This document shows, in pieces, positions 36,323-46,279 of a stretch of 64,000 nucleotides of DNA (the first letter of the stretch is position 1; each line of letters opens with the position of its first letter). The notes below the pieces were generated by a model. The model was not told the origin of the DNA and did no database searches. It worked only from the letters and a program-made list of their open reading frames with translations. A program made the position numbers and the translations under genes. Origin of the DNA: Gordonia humi (GTDB taxonomy: Bacteria; Actinomycetota; Actinomycetes; Mycobacteriales; Mycobacteriaceae); NCBI RefSeq assembly GCF_014197435.1, contig NZ_JACIFP010000001.1:2666001-2730000 (forward strand), written 5' to 3'.

Positions 36323-36937
36323 TCAGCGGGCTGAGTTCGCAAGCGTTCGAGCGGCGAAGTACGCGGCGATCCGGTCGTCGGTCCACCCGTGCGTCTCGCG
36401 CAGGCCGCGGCCGATCATCGCGAGATACGCCGTGCTCGGCGCGGTGTGGTCGACGGAGTCGGTGCCGTGGACCGAGGTGAACGTCAGCGCCGGGACGCCG
36501 TCGACGGTCGCGACGCGCAGGAGGCGTCCGTAGAGGCCGTCGTCGACGACGTGCGTGTCGCCGTCGTCGCGCAGCAGCCGGGGATCGCGTACGGCCGCCT
36601 CGACGGGACCGTCGGCGACGGGCTCGCGGTCGGACTCCTGCGCGGCCACGTCCGCGAACTGTTCGACGGTGATCAGATACGCGGCGGCGGGAGCGGGGCC
36701 CGCGACGGTGTGATCGTAGAAGGCCATGCCGCCGCGCCAGGTCCGAGACTCGCCGGCGAAGAAGATCCCGCCTGGAAGCGTCACGGCGCGGGAGTCGACC
36801 GGCGGCGCCGGGTCGCGGGCGCCCGGATAGTCGCGCAGTCCGCCGTCGGGGCGGCCGCCGCGCAGATAGCAGGCGAGCCGATCGGCGCACAGGTTGGAGC
36901 CGTAGCTGACATACCAGAGGCGGTCGGGGGCGGACAT
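36323..36937 (-). CDS. gamma-glutamylcyclotransferase-fold protein
   Basis: 204 residues. WYVSYGSNLCADRLACYL (about 8-25) is the substrate-loop YGSN motif of the GGCT fold, and the length is near family size. Related actinomycete proteins are often labelled histone deacetylase, which this sequence does not support. The substrate is unknown; a catalytic glutamate could not be placed with certainty. Start ATG 36937. Confidence 0.65.
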   Translation of the reverse strand: MSAPDRLWYVSYGSNLCADRLACYLRGGRPDGGLRDYPGARDPAPPVDSRAVTLPGGIFFAGESRTWRGGMAFYDHTVAGPAPAAAYLITVEQFADVAAQESDREPVADGPVEAAVRDPRLLRDDGDTHVVDDGLYGRLLRVATVDGVPALTFTSVHGTDSVDHTAPSTAYLAMIGRGLRETHGWTDDRIAAYFAARTLANSAR

Positions 36938-37067
36938 GATCCTCTAATCACTGCTCGATGCGGACGGTCGACGGGACTCGGTGGTCGATTCAAGCACCGT
37001 GTCGGCCCGGGGGTTGCAAGGGGTTGCAGTCTGGTGTGACGCCTCTCACGGGTCCTACCGTGGCCTC

Positions 37068-38129
37068 ATGAGAGCAGCACGCTACTACGCCCGCAACGAC
37101 ATCCGTATCGAAGACGTCGCCGAACCGCAGCTCATGCCGGGCAGCGTGGCCATCGACGTCGCCTGGTGCGGCATCTGCGGCACCGATCTGCACGAGTTCC
37201 TCGAAGGCCCCATCTTCATTCCGCCGACCGGCTGTCCGCACCCGATCTCCGGGGAGGACGCCCCCGTGGTGATCGGCCACGAGTTCTCCGGCACCGTCAC
37301 CGCTCTCGGCGAGGGTGTCGCCGACCTCGAGGTCGGCCAGAGCGTCGTGGTGGAGCCGTACATCATCGCCGACGACGTCGACACCGGTCCGGGCCAGGAC
37401 TACCAGCTGTCCAAGGACATGAACTTCATCGGATTGGGCGGCCGCGGCGGCGGGCTCGCGGAGAAGATCGTCGTGCAGCGACGGTGGGTGCATCCGGTCG
37501 GCGACATCCCACTCGACCAGGCAGCCCTCATCGAGCCGTTGTCGGTGGGCCATCACGCCTACGTCCGATCCGGTGCGCGCGCCGGACAGACGGCCGTCGT
37601 CGGCGGCGCGGGTCCGATCGGTCTGCTGACCGCGGCGGTGCTCAAGGCCGAGGGGCTCACCGTGTTCGTCTCCGAGCTGTCCGAGGCGCGTAAGGAGATG
37701 GCGCGTACGACGGGCGTCGCCGACGAGGTGCTCGATCCGCGCGACGGCGACGTCGCCGAGCGGGTCCGCGAACTGACCGGCGGCGCGGGCGCCGACGTGG
37801 GGTTCGAGTGCTCGTCCGTCCCCGTGGTGCTCGACATGCTGCTCGATGCGGTACGTCCCGGCGCGGTGATCGTCAACGTCTCCATCTGGGGCCACAAGCC
37901 GGAGGTCGACATGCCGACACTGGTGCTCAAGGAGATCGACCTGCGCGGCACCATCGGCTACTCCAACGATCATCCCGCGACCATCGCTCTGGTCCAGAGC
38001 GGGAAGATCGACCTCGCTCCGTTCATCACCGGTCGCATCTCGCTGGACACCCTGGTGTCCGAGGGGTACGACCAGCTGATCCACCACAACGAGGAGCACG
38101 TCAAGATCATCGTCGATCCGCGGGCCTGA
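37068..38129 (+). CDS. 2,3-butanediol dehydrogenase-type zinc alcohol dehydrogenase
   Basis: A 353-residue medium-chain dehydrogenase, NAD-dependent. Zinc and substrate-domain motifs are WCGICGTDLHEFL (about 25-37), VVIGHEFSGTV (about 66-76) and ALIEPLSVGHHAY. The Rossmann motif is VVGGAGPIGLLTAAV (about 178-192). Best match by recall is (R,R)-butanediol dehydrogenase, reducing acetoin or diacetyl. ATG 37068 is preferred over an upstream GTG. It stands alone between divergent and convergent neighbours. Confidence 0.85.
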   Translation: MRAARYYARNDIRIEDVAEPQLMPGSVAIDVAWCGICGTDLHEFLEGPIFIPPTGCPHPISGEDAPVVIGHEFSGTVTALGEGVADLEVGQSVVVEPYIIADDVDTGPGQDYQLSKDMNFIGLGGRGGGLAEKIVVQRRWVHPVGDIPLDQAALIEPLSVGHHAYVRSGARAGQTAVVGGAGPIGLLTAAVLKAEGLTVFVSELSEARKEMARTTGVADEVLDPRDGDVAERVRELTGGAGADVGFECSSVPVVLDMLLDAVRPGAVIVNVSIWGHKPEVDMPTLVLKEIDLRGTIGYSNDHPATIALVQSGKIDLAPFITGRISLDTLVSEGYDQLIHHNEEHVKIIVDPRA

Positions 38130-38202
38130 GCGGGCGCCCGAACCGCCCTCGCCTGCGAGCGCGCCGCCGAGGAGCCCACCGATCCGTTTCCGATCCGACT
38201 CG

Positions 38203-39453
38203 TCAACTGTCCGGAGACCGGTCGCCGAACTCGTCGAGCGCGTCGGCGAGGAAGTCGTCCTCGGCCGTGTTCCCGGGGAGCTCCAGCGCACGGCGATAGG
38301 CCGCCGCGGCGCCGTCGGAGTCGCCGACCTCGGCCAGAGTGATGGCCCGCGCGATGTGGAACGGGCGATAGCGGGCGAGTGCGGGCTCCTCGCGCAGCGC
38401 GTCGAGCAGATCGAGTCCTCGGTGCGGGCCGAACGCGCGACCCACCGCGACGGCGCGGCCGACGCGGACCACCGGGCCGGGATCGTGGTCCTGCAGCAGT
38501 CTGTAGAGGACGGCGATCTGCGACCAGTCGGTGTCGTCGGCGGTCCGGGCCTCGGCGTGAACCGCGGCGATCGACGCCTGAATCGCGTACGGCCCCGCGC
38601 CGCGGGATCCGGCCGCCGACTCGGCGAGGGCGAGCCCCTCGACGATCAGGTCGCCGATCCACCGACTGCGGTCCTGGTCGGCGAGGGGAACCGGGATGCC
38701 GTCCGCGGTGGTGCGAGCGGGTCGTCGCGCCTGCGTCAGCAACAGCAGAGCGAGGAGCCCGGTGGTCTCCGCGGTCGGCAGGAGTCGATGCAGCAGCCGT
38801 GCGAGCCGGACGGCCTCGGCCGTCAGATCGTCGTCGACGTGCGCCCGGCCGGTCGAGCGCGCGAAACCCTCCGAGAACAGCAGGTAGACCACTCGGAGGA
38901 CGCCGTCGATCCGGTCGGGCAGATCGTCGGTCCGCGGCGGTGTGAAGGGGACGCCCAGTGCGCGGATCCGCTTCTTGGCGCGCACGATCCGCTGCTGGAC
39001 CGTCGCGGTCGGGGTCAGGAGGGCGTGAGCCACCTCGACCGTCGAGAGGCCGCCCACGAATCGCAGCATCAGGGCGATGCGATCCTCCGGTCGCAGCACC
39101 GGGTGCGTGCACGCGAAGAACATGCCGAGTCGATCGTCGGGGACCGCCTCCTCGCCACCGGACGGATTCGGCGCCCGCGACGCCTCATCGCGAAGCCGCG
39201 CGAGCTTGGTCGCCAGAACCGCGTCGCGGCGGACGACGTCGAGCGCCTTGCGGCGCGCGGTCGTCGTCAGCCACGCGACAGGAGATCGCGGGACTCCGGA
39301 CTCGGGCCAGGACACCAGCGCCTGGGCCAGGGCGTCCTGGAGCGCGTCCTCGGCGAGATCGAGATCACCGAACTGCCTGGTCAATGTCGCCAGCAAGCGG
39401 GAGCGACCGTCGTGGTCGACGGCCGCCAGCGCCCGCTGCGTCGCATCGGACAC
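38203..39453 (-). CDS. ECF sigma factor with C-terminal TPR domain (ECF42 type)
   Basis: 416 residues. Sigma region 2 has FGDLDLAEDALQDALAQALVSWPESGVP and region 4 has FVGGLSTVEVAHALLTPTATVQQRIVRAKKRIR. After about 180 the protein continues with a 235-residue helical TPR-like extension (LLALLLLTQARRPARTTADG, HIARAITLAEVGDSDGAAAAYRRAL). This fusion plus the adjacent DGPF/YCII gene defines the ECF42 group; no anti-sigma factor is expected. The stop of the upstream DGPF gene is four bases before ATG 39453. Confidence 0.88.
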   Translation of the reverse strand: MSDATQRALAAVDHDGRSRLLATLTRQFGDLDLAEDALQDALAQALVSWPESGVPRSPVAWLTTTARRKALDVVRRDAVLATKLARLRDEASRAPNPSGGEEAVPDDRLGMFFACTHPVLRPEDRIALMLRFVGGLSTVEVAHALLTPTATVQQRIVRAKKRIRALGVPFTPPRTDDLPDRIDGVLRVVYLLFSEGFARSTGRAHVDDDLTAEAVRLARLLHRLLPTAETTGLLALLLLTQARRPARTTADGIPVPLADQDRSRWIGDLIVEGLALAESAAGSRGAGPYAIQASIAAVHAEARTADDTDWSQIAVLYRLLQDHDPGPVVRVGRAVAVGRAFGPHRGLDLLDALREEPALARYRPFHIARAITLAEVGDSDGAAAAYRRALELPGNTAEDDFLADALDEFGDRSPDS

Positions 39454-39457
39454 GGAC

Positions 39458-39802
39458 TCAGTACGGGGCCAGCGGACGGATCTCCACGTGTCCGCCGGCC
39501 GCGGAGCCCGGACTGCGTCTGGCCCACGCGATCGCCTCGTCGACGTCGTCGACGTCGATGATGTAGCCGCCGCCGACGAACTCCTGGACCTCCGCGAACG
39601 GACCCGACGACGCCACGACCCGCTCGCCCGCGTCGTCGGTGTGCACGACGACTCGCTCGTCTTCGAGCGCGAATGAGCTGACGACCACGCCGGCCGCGGT
39701 GATCTCCTGGTCGAAGGCGAAGAAGTCCTCCGGCTTCGCGCAGCCGTCCTCGCCGCACGCGGGATCGTCGACGTGTCCCATGAGAAGCAGTGCGTACTTC
39801 AT
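39458..39802 (-). CDS. YCII/DGPF-domain protein, ECF42 partner
   Basis: A 114-residue alpha/beta-barrel protein: MKYALLLMGHVDDPACGEDG at the start, GERVVASSGPFAEVQEFVGGGYIIDVDDVDEAIAWA in the middle (the DGPF motif appears as SGPF) and HVEIRPL at the end. Such genes travel with ECF42 sigma factors and are thought to be their targets or modulators. ATG 39802 with AGGAAT-like spacing; in the same operon as the sigma factor. The 231-base gap to 40034 holds only the divergent promoters as far as I can see. Confidence 0.85.
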   Translation of the reverse strand: MKYALLLMGHVDDPACGEDGCAKPEDFFAFDQEITAAGVVVSSFALEDERVVVHTDDAGERVVASSGPFAEVQEFVGGGYIIDVDDVDEAIAWARRSPGSAAGGHVEIRPLAPY

Positions 39803-40033
39803 GATTCCTCCAGTGTGTCTCGCCGAACCCGAGCGGCCCGACACCATGGTGACGGACGGACGGCGGCGATATCGACAGATGCGGGTACGGCGGCTCCGTC
39901 GACGACGACCCGATCTCGGTCCGACAGCGCCGAGGGGCGACCCCCGGGGCCGCTGCGCGGCGCGCTGAGATCCCGCGCACACTGGTACTCCAGTGACCAC
40001 ACCGACCCATGTCGAGAACCAGGACTTCACCGC

Positions 40034-42892
40034 ATGACCGCGACCTCCGCTCATCCACAGCGCGGCCAGGCGACCGAGGCGCTCGTCGCCGACCTCGTCG
40101 CCGCGCTGCCGGGCGCCGTCGACGATTCGCGGCTGAGCCGATCGATCTACTCGACCGACGCGTCCAACTACCGGGTGACACCGGAGGTGATCGTCACCCC
40201 GCGCACTCGCGATCAGGTGGTCACAGCGGTGCGGATCGCGATCGGCCACGGCGTCGCGGTGACCGCGCGCGGCGGCGGAACGTCGTGCGCGGGCAACGCG
40301 GTCGGTCCCGGTGTGGTGATCGACTTCTCACGGCACCTGGACCGGGTGATCTCGATCGATCCGAAGACGGCCACCGCCGTCGTCGAACCGGGGGTGATCC
40401 TGAGCAGGCTGCAGGGAACCGCGCGGCCGCACGGTCTGCGGTTCGGCCCCGATCCGTCGACGGCCACCCGCTGCACGATCGGCGGGATGATCGGCAACAA
40501 CGCGTGCGGTCCGCACGGTCTCTCGTACGGGCGCACCGCCGACAACGTGGTCTCGCTGACCTGGCTCACCGGGCGCGGCGAGATCCTCACCGTCGGCTCC
40601 GGCGCCGACGCCTTCGACGCGGTACCCGGACTCGACGAGCTCGTCACGGGCGACCTCGCGGTGCTGCGTCGCGAGTTCGGTCGCTTCGGTCGCCAGATAT
40701 CCGGGTACTCGCTCGAGCATCTCCTGCCGGAGAACGGCCGGAACCTGGCCGCCGCGCTCACCGGCACGGAGGGCACCTGCGGCATCCTCCTCGAGGCGAC
40801 GGTCCGCCTGGTGCCACGGGCGCCCGCTCCCGCACTGGCCGTCCTCGGATATCCGGACATGCCGACGGCGGCCGACGACGTGCCGAATCTGCTGCCCGCG
40901 GAGCCGCTGGCGTTGGAGGGCCTCGACGCCCAACTGGTCGACGTGGTGCGACGGGCCGCCGGCGGGGGTGTGCCGACCCTGCCCGCGGGCGGCGGCTGGC
41001 TGATGGTGGAGGTCGGCGGCGCGACATCGGAGGAGGCGATTGCCGCCGCCGAGACGTTGGTCGCGGCCTCGGCGGCCGTCGACGCCGTCGTTCTTCCGGC
41101 GGGCCCGGACGCGACGCGACTGTGGCAGATCCGTGCCGACGGTGCGGGTCTGGCCGGGCGGACGGCCACGGGGGAGCAGGCGTGGCCGGGGTGGGAGGAT
41201 TCGGCGGTGCCGCCCGAGCGGCTGGGCGACTACCTGCGCGGCCTCGAAGCGCTGATGGCCGCCGAGGGCGTGTCCGGTCTGGCGTACGGTCACTTCGGCG
41301 ACGGCTGCGTCCACGTCCGCATCGACTTCCCGCTCGATCACGACGGTCGGGGCATGCGCCGGTTCCTGGAACGGGCCGCGGCCCTGGCCGCCGACCACGG
41401 CGGGTCGCTGTCGGGCGAACACGGTGACGGCCGCGCACGGTCGGAGCTGTTGCCGGTCATGTACAGCCCGGACGCGCTCGCGCTGATGGCGGCGTTCAAG
41501 AACCTGTTCGATCCCGACGACGTGTTGAACCCGGGTGTCGTCGTGCGTCCCGCGTCGCTCGACGCCGATCTCCGTCGACCGCAGGCGCTGCCGCTGATCG
41601 CGGGCGACGGCTTCTCGTTCTCTCGCGACGGCGGCGACATCACCACGGCCGTGCACCGGTGCGTCGGCGTCGGCAAATGCCGTGCCGACATGCGCGAGCA
41701 GGGCGGATTCATGTGCCCCTCCTACACGGCGACGCGTGATGAGAAGGACTCGACGCGTGGTCGCGCGCGGGCGCTGCAGGAGATGGCCAACGGGTCGACG
41801 ATCACCCGGGGGTGGGCCTCACCTGACGTGCACCGGGCGCTGGACCTGTGCCTGAGTTGCAAAGCGTGCGCCACCGACTGCCCGACCGGCATCGACATGG
41901 CCATGTTCAAGTCTGAGACCCTGCACCGCACCTACCAGGGGCGACGTCGCCCGCGAAGTCATTACACGTTGGGCAGGCTCCCGCAGTGGCTGCGCCTGGT
42001 CGGCCCGATGGGGCCGGCCCTGAACCGTATCGGCCGGGTGCCGTTCATGCGGCGGGCGATGATGACGACGATCGGTGCGGACACCAGGCGCTCACTGCCG
42101 GAGCTGCCCGCCGTGCCGTTCCGCCGGACGCGGGCGGCTCGGCGGCCGGTGCCGCCGACGGCGGGACCGAAAGCGGTGCTGTGGGTCGACTCGTTCTCCG
42201 ACGCGTTGGCGCCGGACATCCCGCGGGCGGCGCTGCGGGTGCTGACCGCCGCGGGATGCGACGTCGAGATCGCCGCCCCCGGCGCGTGCTGCGGCCTCAC
42301 CCTGATCTCCACCGGCCAGCTGACGGCGGCCAAGGCGAGACTGCGGAAGACGGTCGACCTGCTCCTGCCGCATGTGCGGGCCGGTCGCACGGTGATCGGT
42401 CTGGAACCGAGCTGCACGGCCACGCTGCGGTCGGACCTCGTCGAACTCCTCGGCGACGATCCGCGCGCCGCCGAACTGGCACAGGCGGTGCGAACGGTCG
42501 CCGAGTTCCTGGTCGACATCGGCTGGACGCCGCCCCGCGCCGACGAGAAGCTGCTGGCGCAGCCGCACTGCCACCACTACGCGATCATGGGCTACGAGGC
42601 CGACCGGACGATCCTCGCCGCGATGGGCTGCGACGTCGAGGTCTCCGCGGGCTGCTGTGGTCTGGCGGGCAACTTCGGCATGGAGAAGGGCCACTACGAG
42701 ATCTCCGAGAAGATCGCACGGGAGGGGATCCTCGCGAAGGCCGCTGCGAGTCCGGACCGGCAGATCCTCGCCGACGGCTTCTCGTGCCGCACGCAGGTCG
42801 CCGACCTCGCCGATCTGCCCGCGCAGCATCTCGTCCAGGTGATCGCCGCCGCGCTGGACCGCGGGACGGGGACTCGACCGGCGGGCCGGTGA
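40034..42892 (+). CDS. FAD-binding and Fe-S-binding oxidoreductase (D-2-hydroxyacid dehydrogenase, YdiJ-like)
   Basis: A 952-residue fusion of a PCMH-type FAD domain (about 40-240: TPRTRDQVVTAVRIAIGHG, RGGGTSCAGNAVG, GGMIGNNACGPHGLSYG), a FAD-oxidase C domain (about 270-530: GEHGDGRARSELLPVMY) and an Fe-S domain. The Fe-S domain has CVGVGKCR and CLSCKACATDCP (from C606), then two CCG-type motifs (GACCGLTLIS, SAGCCGLAGNFGMEKGHYE). It would oxidise a D-2-hydroxyacid such as D-lactate or 2-hydroxyglutarate and pass electrons to a quinone or ferredoxin. ATG 40034 is well placed. Convergent with the LysR gene, one base apart. Confidence 0.88.
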   Translation: MTATSAHPQRGQATEALVADLVAALPGAVDDSRLSRSIYSTDASNYRVTPEVIVTPRTRDQVVTAVRIAIGHGVAVTARGGGTSCAGNAVGPGVVIDFSRHLDRVISIDPKTATAVVEPGVILSRLQGTARPHGLRFGPDPSTATRCTIGGMIGNNACGPHGLSYGRTADNVVSLTWLTGRGEILTVGSGADAFDAVPGLDELVTGDLAVLRREFGRFGRQISGYSLEHLLPENGRNLAAALTGTEGTCGILLEATVRLVPRAPAPALAVLGYPDMPTAADDVPNLLPAEPLALEGLDAQLVDVVRRAAGGGVPTLPAGGGWLMVEVGGATSEEAIAAAETLVAASAAVDAVVLPAGPDATRLWQIRADGAGLAGRTATGEQAWPGWEDSAVPPERLGDYLRGLEALMAAEGVSGLAYGHFGDGCVHVRIDFPLDHDGRGMRRFLERAAALAADHGGSLSGEHGDGRARSELLPVMYSPDALALMAAFKNLFDPDDVLNPGVVVRPASLDADLRRPQALPLIAGDGFSFSRDGGDITTAVHRCVGVGKCRADMREQGGFMCPSYTATRDEKDSTRGRARALQEMANGSTITRGWASPDVHRALDLCLSCKACATDCPTGIDMAMFKSETLHRTYQGRRRPRSHYTLGRLPQWLRLVGPMGPALNRIGRVPFMRRAMMTTIGADTRRSLPELPAVPFRRTRAARRPVPPTAGPKAVLWVDSFSDALAPDIPRAALRVLTAAGCDVEIAAPGACCGLTLISTGQLTAAKARLRKTVDLLLPHVRAGRTVIGLEPSCTATLRSDLVELLGDDPRAAELAQAVRTVAEFLVDIGWTPPRADEKLLAQPHCHHYAIMGYEADRTILAAMGCDVEVSAGCCGLAGNFGMEKGHYEISEKIAREGILAKAAASPDRQILADGFSCRTQVADLADLPAQHLVQVIAAALDRGTGTRPAGR

Positions 42893-42893
42893 G

Positions 42894-43811
42894 TCACGGA
42901 AGCCAGCTCGACGTCCGTGCGGCGACGTCGATGGTGGTCTGAGCGGCGGGGGAGAACACCGCATCGCGCGGCCACGAGACACCGATCTCGCGGTGCGCCG
43001 CGGTGTCGGCGATCGCGACCTCGACGATGCCCGCGGGCGTCGGCGCGGCCGGCGGAAGGATCGCCACGCCCAGACCCACCGCGACGAGTCCGCGGAGAGT
43101 GTGCAGATCCTCGCCTTCGAAACCGCGGACCGGTGTCGCACCGGCCGCGGCGAGCAGCCGGTCGACATGGCCGCGCAGACCGAACTCCGGCCGCAACTGC
43201 AGCATGTGCTCGTCGGTCAGCTCGTCGAGTCGGATGCGGGTTCGATGGGCGAAACGATGCCCGGCGGGCACCGCGAGCACCAGCGGCTCGGCGAACAACC
43301 GCGCGGTCTCGACGTCGAGGTCGCCGTCGTACGGCGGCGACACGATCGCCGCGTCGATCCCGCCGGACTCCAGCGCGTCGGTGCACAGCGTGCGTGATCC
43401 CTGTCGCAGATCGAAGTCCGTGCCCGGACGCCGGGCGAGGACCGCCCGCAGCAGTGCCGGGATCACCACCCGGCCCATGTCGTTCTGGAACGCCAACGAC
43501 ACCGTGTTCGCGCGCTGGTCGGCTCGCGCGCCGGTGGCCTCGATACCGGACCGGACGGTGTCGACCGCACGCTGGGCGTACGGCAGGAACTCGACCGCCT
43601 CCGGCGAGAGTTCGACGCCGCGGCCGCTGCGCACGATCATCGGCGCGTCCAGACGATCGGCGAGCCGTTGAAGTCCGCGGCTGACGGTCGGCTGCGGCAC
43701 ACCCAGTTCGTCGGCGGCCGCCGTGACCCCGCCGGTCTCGGCGACCGCCACGAGGTACGGAAGGTCCGCGAGCACCTCCCGCAGCGCGGATGTCACCACC
43801 TCGCTATTCAT
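42894..43811 (-). CDS. LysR-family regulator
   Basis: 305 residues. HTH: LPYLVAVAETGGVTAAADELGVPQPTVSRGLQRL (about 16-49), then the periplasmic-binding-fold effector domain (ANTVSLAFQNDMGRVVIPALL onward). ATG 43811 gives the right N-terminus. It is divergent from the MFS gene, with 72 bases between the starts containing ATCGTATTTCATTACG-like dyad text, so it probably activates that transporter. Effector unknown. Confidence 0.87.
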   Translation of the reverse strand: MNSEVVTSALREVLADLPYLVAVAETGGVTAAADELGVPQPTVSRGLQRLADRLDAPMIVRSGRGVELSPEAVEFLPYAQRAVDTVRSGIEATGARADQRANTVSLAFQNDMGRVVIPALLRAVLARRPGTDFDLRQGSRTLCTDALESGGIDAAIVSPPYDGDLDVETARLFAEPLVLAVPAGHRFAHRTRIRLDELTDEHMLQLRPEFGLRGHVDRLLAAAGATPVRGFEGEDLHTLRGLVAVGLGVAILPPAAPTPAGIVEVAIADTAAHREIGVSWPRDAVFSPAAQTTIDVAARTSSWLP

Positions 43812-43883
43812 GTCGATATCGTATTTCATTACGTCAATCGATGCATTGGTGCTATACGGTCGCTGCTCGTAGCGTTGCGGTAC

Positions 43884-45110
43884 GTGACACAGACGTTCAG
43901 TGGAGTGGAGAGTCGGGACTGGGGCGGCCACGCGAAGGGGTCGCCGGAGTATCGCCGTGTCCTGCTGGCGCTGGCCTGTGCGGGTGTCGCGACGTTCGCG
44001 CAGCTGTACTCGCCGCAGGGGATCCTCCCGGAGATCTCCGATTCCCTGCGGGTCGGTGCCGATCAGTCCGCTCTGCTCATCTCGGTGGCGACGCTCGGGC
44101 TGGCCGCGGCGGTCCTGCCGTGGTCGGTGGTGGCCGATCGGATCGGGCGTCTGCCCGCCATGCGGTACTCGCTGATCGCCGCGACGGTCTTCGGTCTCGC
44201 GGTCACCCTCTGCCCGAACTTCACCGGCCTTCTCGTGCTGCGTGCGCTGGAGGGCGCCGCGCTCGGCGGGCTGCCCGCGATCGCGATGACCTATCTGCAG
44301 GAGGAGATCGCACCGTCGCACACGGCGGTCGCGGCAGGCACCTACATCTCCGGCACGACGGTCGGCGGGCTGCTCGGTCGGCTCGTCGCCGCGCCCGTCA
44401 CGGGGTGGATCGACTGGCGCTGGGGTGTCGGTGTGGTGGTCGCGTTGTCGGCGTCGGCCGCCGCCGCGTTCATGGTCCTGACACCGCGACCGCGTGGGTT
44501 CGTGCGCACGGCACGCGCCGATCGTCGACCCCTGTCGCGTGTGCTGTGGCTGAACCTGCGCTCTCCGGCGATGCTCGCGCTCTATCTGCAGGGCTTCCTG
44601 CTCATGGGAGGTTTCGTCACCGTCTACAACTACCTGTCGTTCCGGCTGAAGGCTCCGCCGTTCCTGCTGCCCAGCTCGCTGATCGCCTTCCTCTTCCTGG
44701 CCTATCTCGCCGGAACGTGGTCGTCGCGCCGAGCGGGAGCGATCGCGGGCACGCGCGGACGGCTGCCGGTGCTGCTGACGGCCATCGTGATCATGATCGT
44801 CGGTGTGCTCATCACCCTCGTCGACTCGCTGCCGGTCATCATCGTCGGTCTCGTGATACTGACCGTCGGCTTCTTCGGAGCGCACTCGATCGCATCCGGA
44901 TGGTCGGCCGCCCGCGCGACGGTGGGGCGCGCCCAGGCGGCGTCGATGTACAACCTCTTCTACTACGGGGGATCGAGCGTCGTCGGGTGGGCCGCCGGTC
45001 TGGTGTTCACCCGATACGGCTGGGACGCGACCGCGCTGGTCGTCGTCGCGCTGGCCGTGGTCGCGGGTGCGTGCGCGGCGACCGCGCTGAGGTCGCCGCG
45101 CCGGAGCTGA
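43884..45110 (+). CDS. MFS transporter, YnfM/AraJ-like
   Basis: A 408-residue 12-TM exporter. FAQLYSPQGILPEISDSLRVGADQSALLISVATLGLA and SVVADRIGRLPAMRYSLIAATVFG (motif A) match the YnfM group, and EGAALGGLPAIAMTYLQEEI is motif B-like. GTG 43884 is the first in-frame start after the LysR promoter; the frame is open upstream only as shadow. LysR/MFS divergent pairs of this type export small metabolites or drugs; the substrate is unknown. Confidence 0.85.
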   Translation: MTQTFSGVESRDWGGHAKGSPEYRRVLLALACAGVATFAQLYSPQGILPEISDSLRVGADQSALLISVATLGLAAAVLPWSVVADRIGRLPAMRYSLIAATVFGLAVTLCPNFTGLLVLRALEGAALGGLPAIAMTYLQEEIAPSHTAVAAGTYISGTTVGGLLGRLVAAPVTGWIDWRWGVGVVVALSASAAAAFMVLTPRPRGFVRTARADRRPLSRVLWLNLRSPAMLALYLQGFLLMGGFVTVYNYLSFRLKAPPFLLPSSLIAFLFLAYLAGTWSSRRAGAIAGTRGRLPVLLTAIVIMIVGVLITLVDSLPVIIVGLVILTVGFFGAHSIASGWSAARATVGRAQAASMYNLFYYGGSSVVGWAAGLVFTRYGWDATALVVVALAVVAGACAATALRSPRRS

Positions 45111-45114
45111 GACC

Positions 45115-46068
45115 TCACACGGGCTGCTCCCAGCCTCCCCGGGTGTCGACGCCGGTGGCGGCGGCGAGCCGTTCGATCTCGGTGATCTCGTCGTCGGCCA
45201 GTTCGACGGCGACGGCGCGCACCAGCGAATCGATGTAGCGCGGTCTGGTGACGCCGACGATCGGGGTGGTGCCCTTGGCGATCGCCCATGCGGTCGCGAC
45301 GTCGGCGGCGCTCGCGTCGTGGCGGGCCCCGATCGCGGCGAGGGTGTCGGTCAGCTCGGTGAGCTCGGCCAGCGCCGGATTGTAGGCGTCCGCGCGGGCA
45401 CTGCCGGCGGGCATCGGGTTCTCGACGGTGAAACGCCCGGTCAGCGCACCCTGTTCGAGGACCATGTACGAGTAGAACTGGATGTCGTTGGCGGCACAGT
45501 AGTCGAGGATGCCCGCGTTCTCGGAGGCGCGGTACAGCAGGCTGTAGTGGTTCTGCACGGCGTCGACGCGGAAACCGGCGTCGCCGAGGATCCGCTGTGC
45601 CAGCTTCAGGTCCTCGAGATCGTGATTCGAGACGCCGACCCTGCGCACGCGGCCGCTCTCGAGCAGCGGGATCAGATGCGGGGTCCAGCGAGCGACGTCG
45701 TCGCGGTTGTGGATCCAGTACAGATCGATGTAGTCGGTGTTCAGACGCTCCATGCTCTGCGCGAGCATGTCGGCCACCGGGTCGTCGCCGTCGCCGGCGA
45801 TCCGCGGAGTGAACTTGGTGGACAGCTGATAGTCGGCGCGATCGTACTTCGCGAGCGTGCGTGCCAGGACCGACTCCGATCGGCCCATCCCGTAGACCGC
45901 GGCGGTGTCCCACAGGGTGAACCCGTTGCGGTGCGCGCTGTCGACGACGTCCTGCAATTCGCTCTCGTCGAGTGCGGTGCCGAAGTAGCCGTCGCCGACC
46001 GCTCCGCTGTCGCCCCACGCCCAGGTCCCCAGTGCGACGGTGTGTGCGGTCGGATCGGTCTGTGCCAT
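45115..46068 (-). CDS. aldo/keto reductase
   Basis: A 317-residue NADPH-dependent TIM-barrel reductase. The catalytic tetrad is visible: D in FTLWDTAAVYGMGRSE, the Tyr there, K in LSTKF and H in LYWIHNRDD. VRRVGVSNHDLEDL is the family run and IVGVTRPRYIDSLV the cofactor end. ATG 46068 (MAQTDPTAH) follows a GGAGGC site. Convergent with the MFS gene, four bases apart. Confidence 0.88.
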   Translation of the reverse strand: MAQTDPTAHTVALGTWAWGDSGAVGDGYFGTALDESELQDVVDSAHRNGFTLWDTAAVYGMGRSESVLARTLAKYDRADYQLSTKFTPRIAGDGDDPVADMLAQSMERLNTDYIDLYWIHNRDDVARWTPHLIPLLESGRVRRVGVSNHDLEDLKLAQRILGDAGFRVDAVQNHYSLLYRASENAGILDYCAANDIQFYSYMVLEQGALTGRFTVENPMPAGSARADAYNPALAELTELTDTLAAIGARHDASAADVATAWAIAKGTTPIVGVTRPRYIDSLVRAVAVELADDEITEIERLAAATGVDTRGGWEQPV

Positions 46069-46279
46069 CGGGCGCCTCCATGCGTTGAACGGTCGTCCTC
46101 CAGACTGCCGAATCGCACCGTTCGACGCCACTCGAACAGTCCCACCGATACGAGGTCCGCCGGGCCGATGACCGGAATGGACCGCCGTTCGACCCCCGGG
46201 CATGCGGACCCGTTCTGACCGGAACACCTTCTATCGTCGGCGAGGTGGCAGAGAGCCACCACACACCGACAGGAGCATC

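Noticed and set aside
36323..36937. Histone deacetylase label for this gene
   Set aside because: The YGSN loop and length fit the gamma-glutamylcyclotransferase fold; no deacetylase zinc motif is present.
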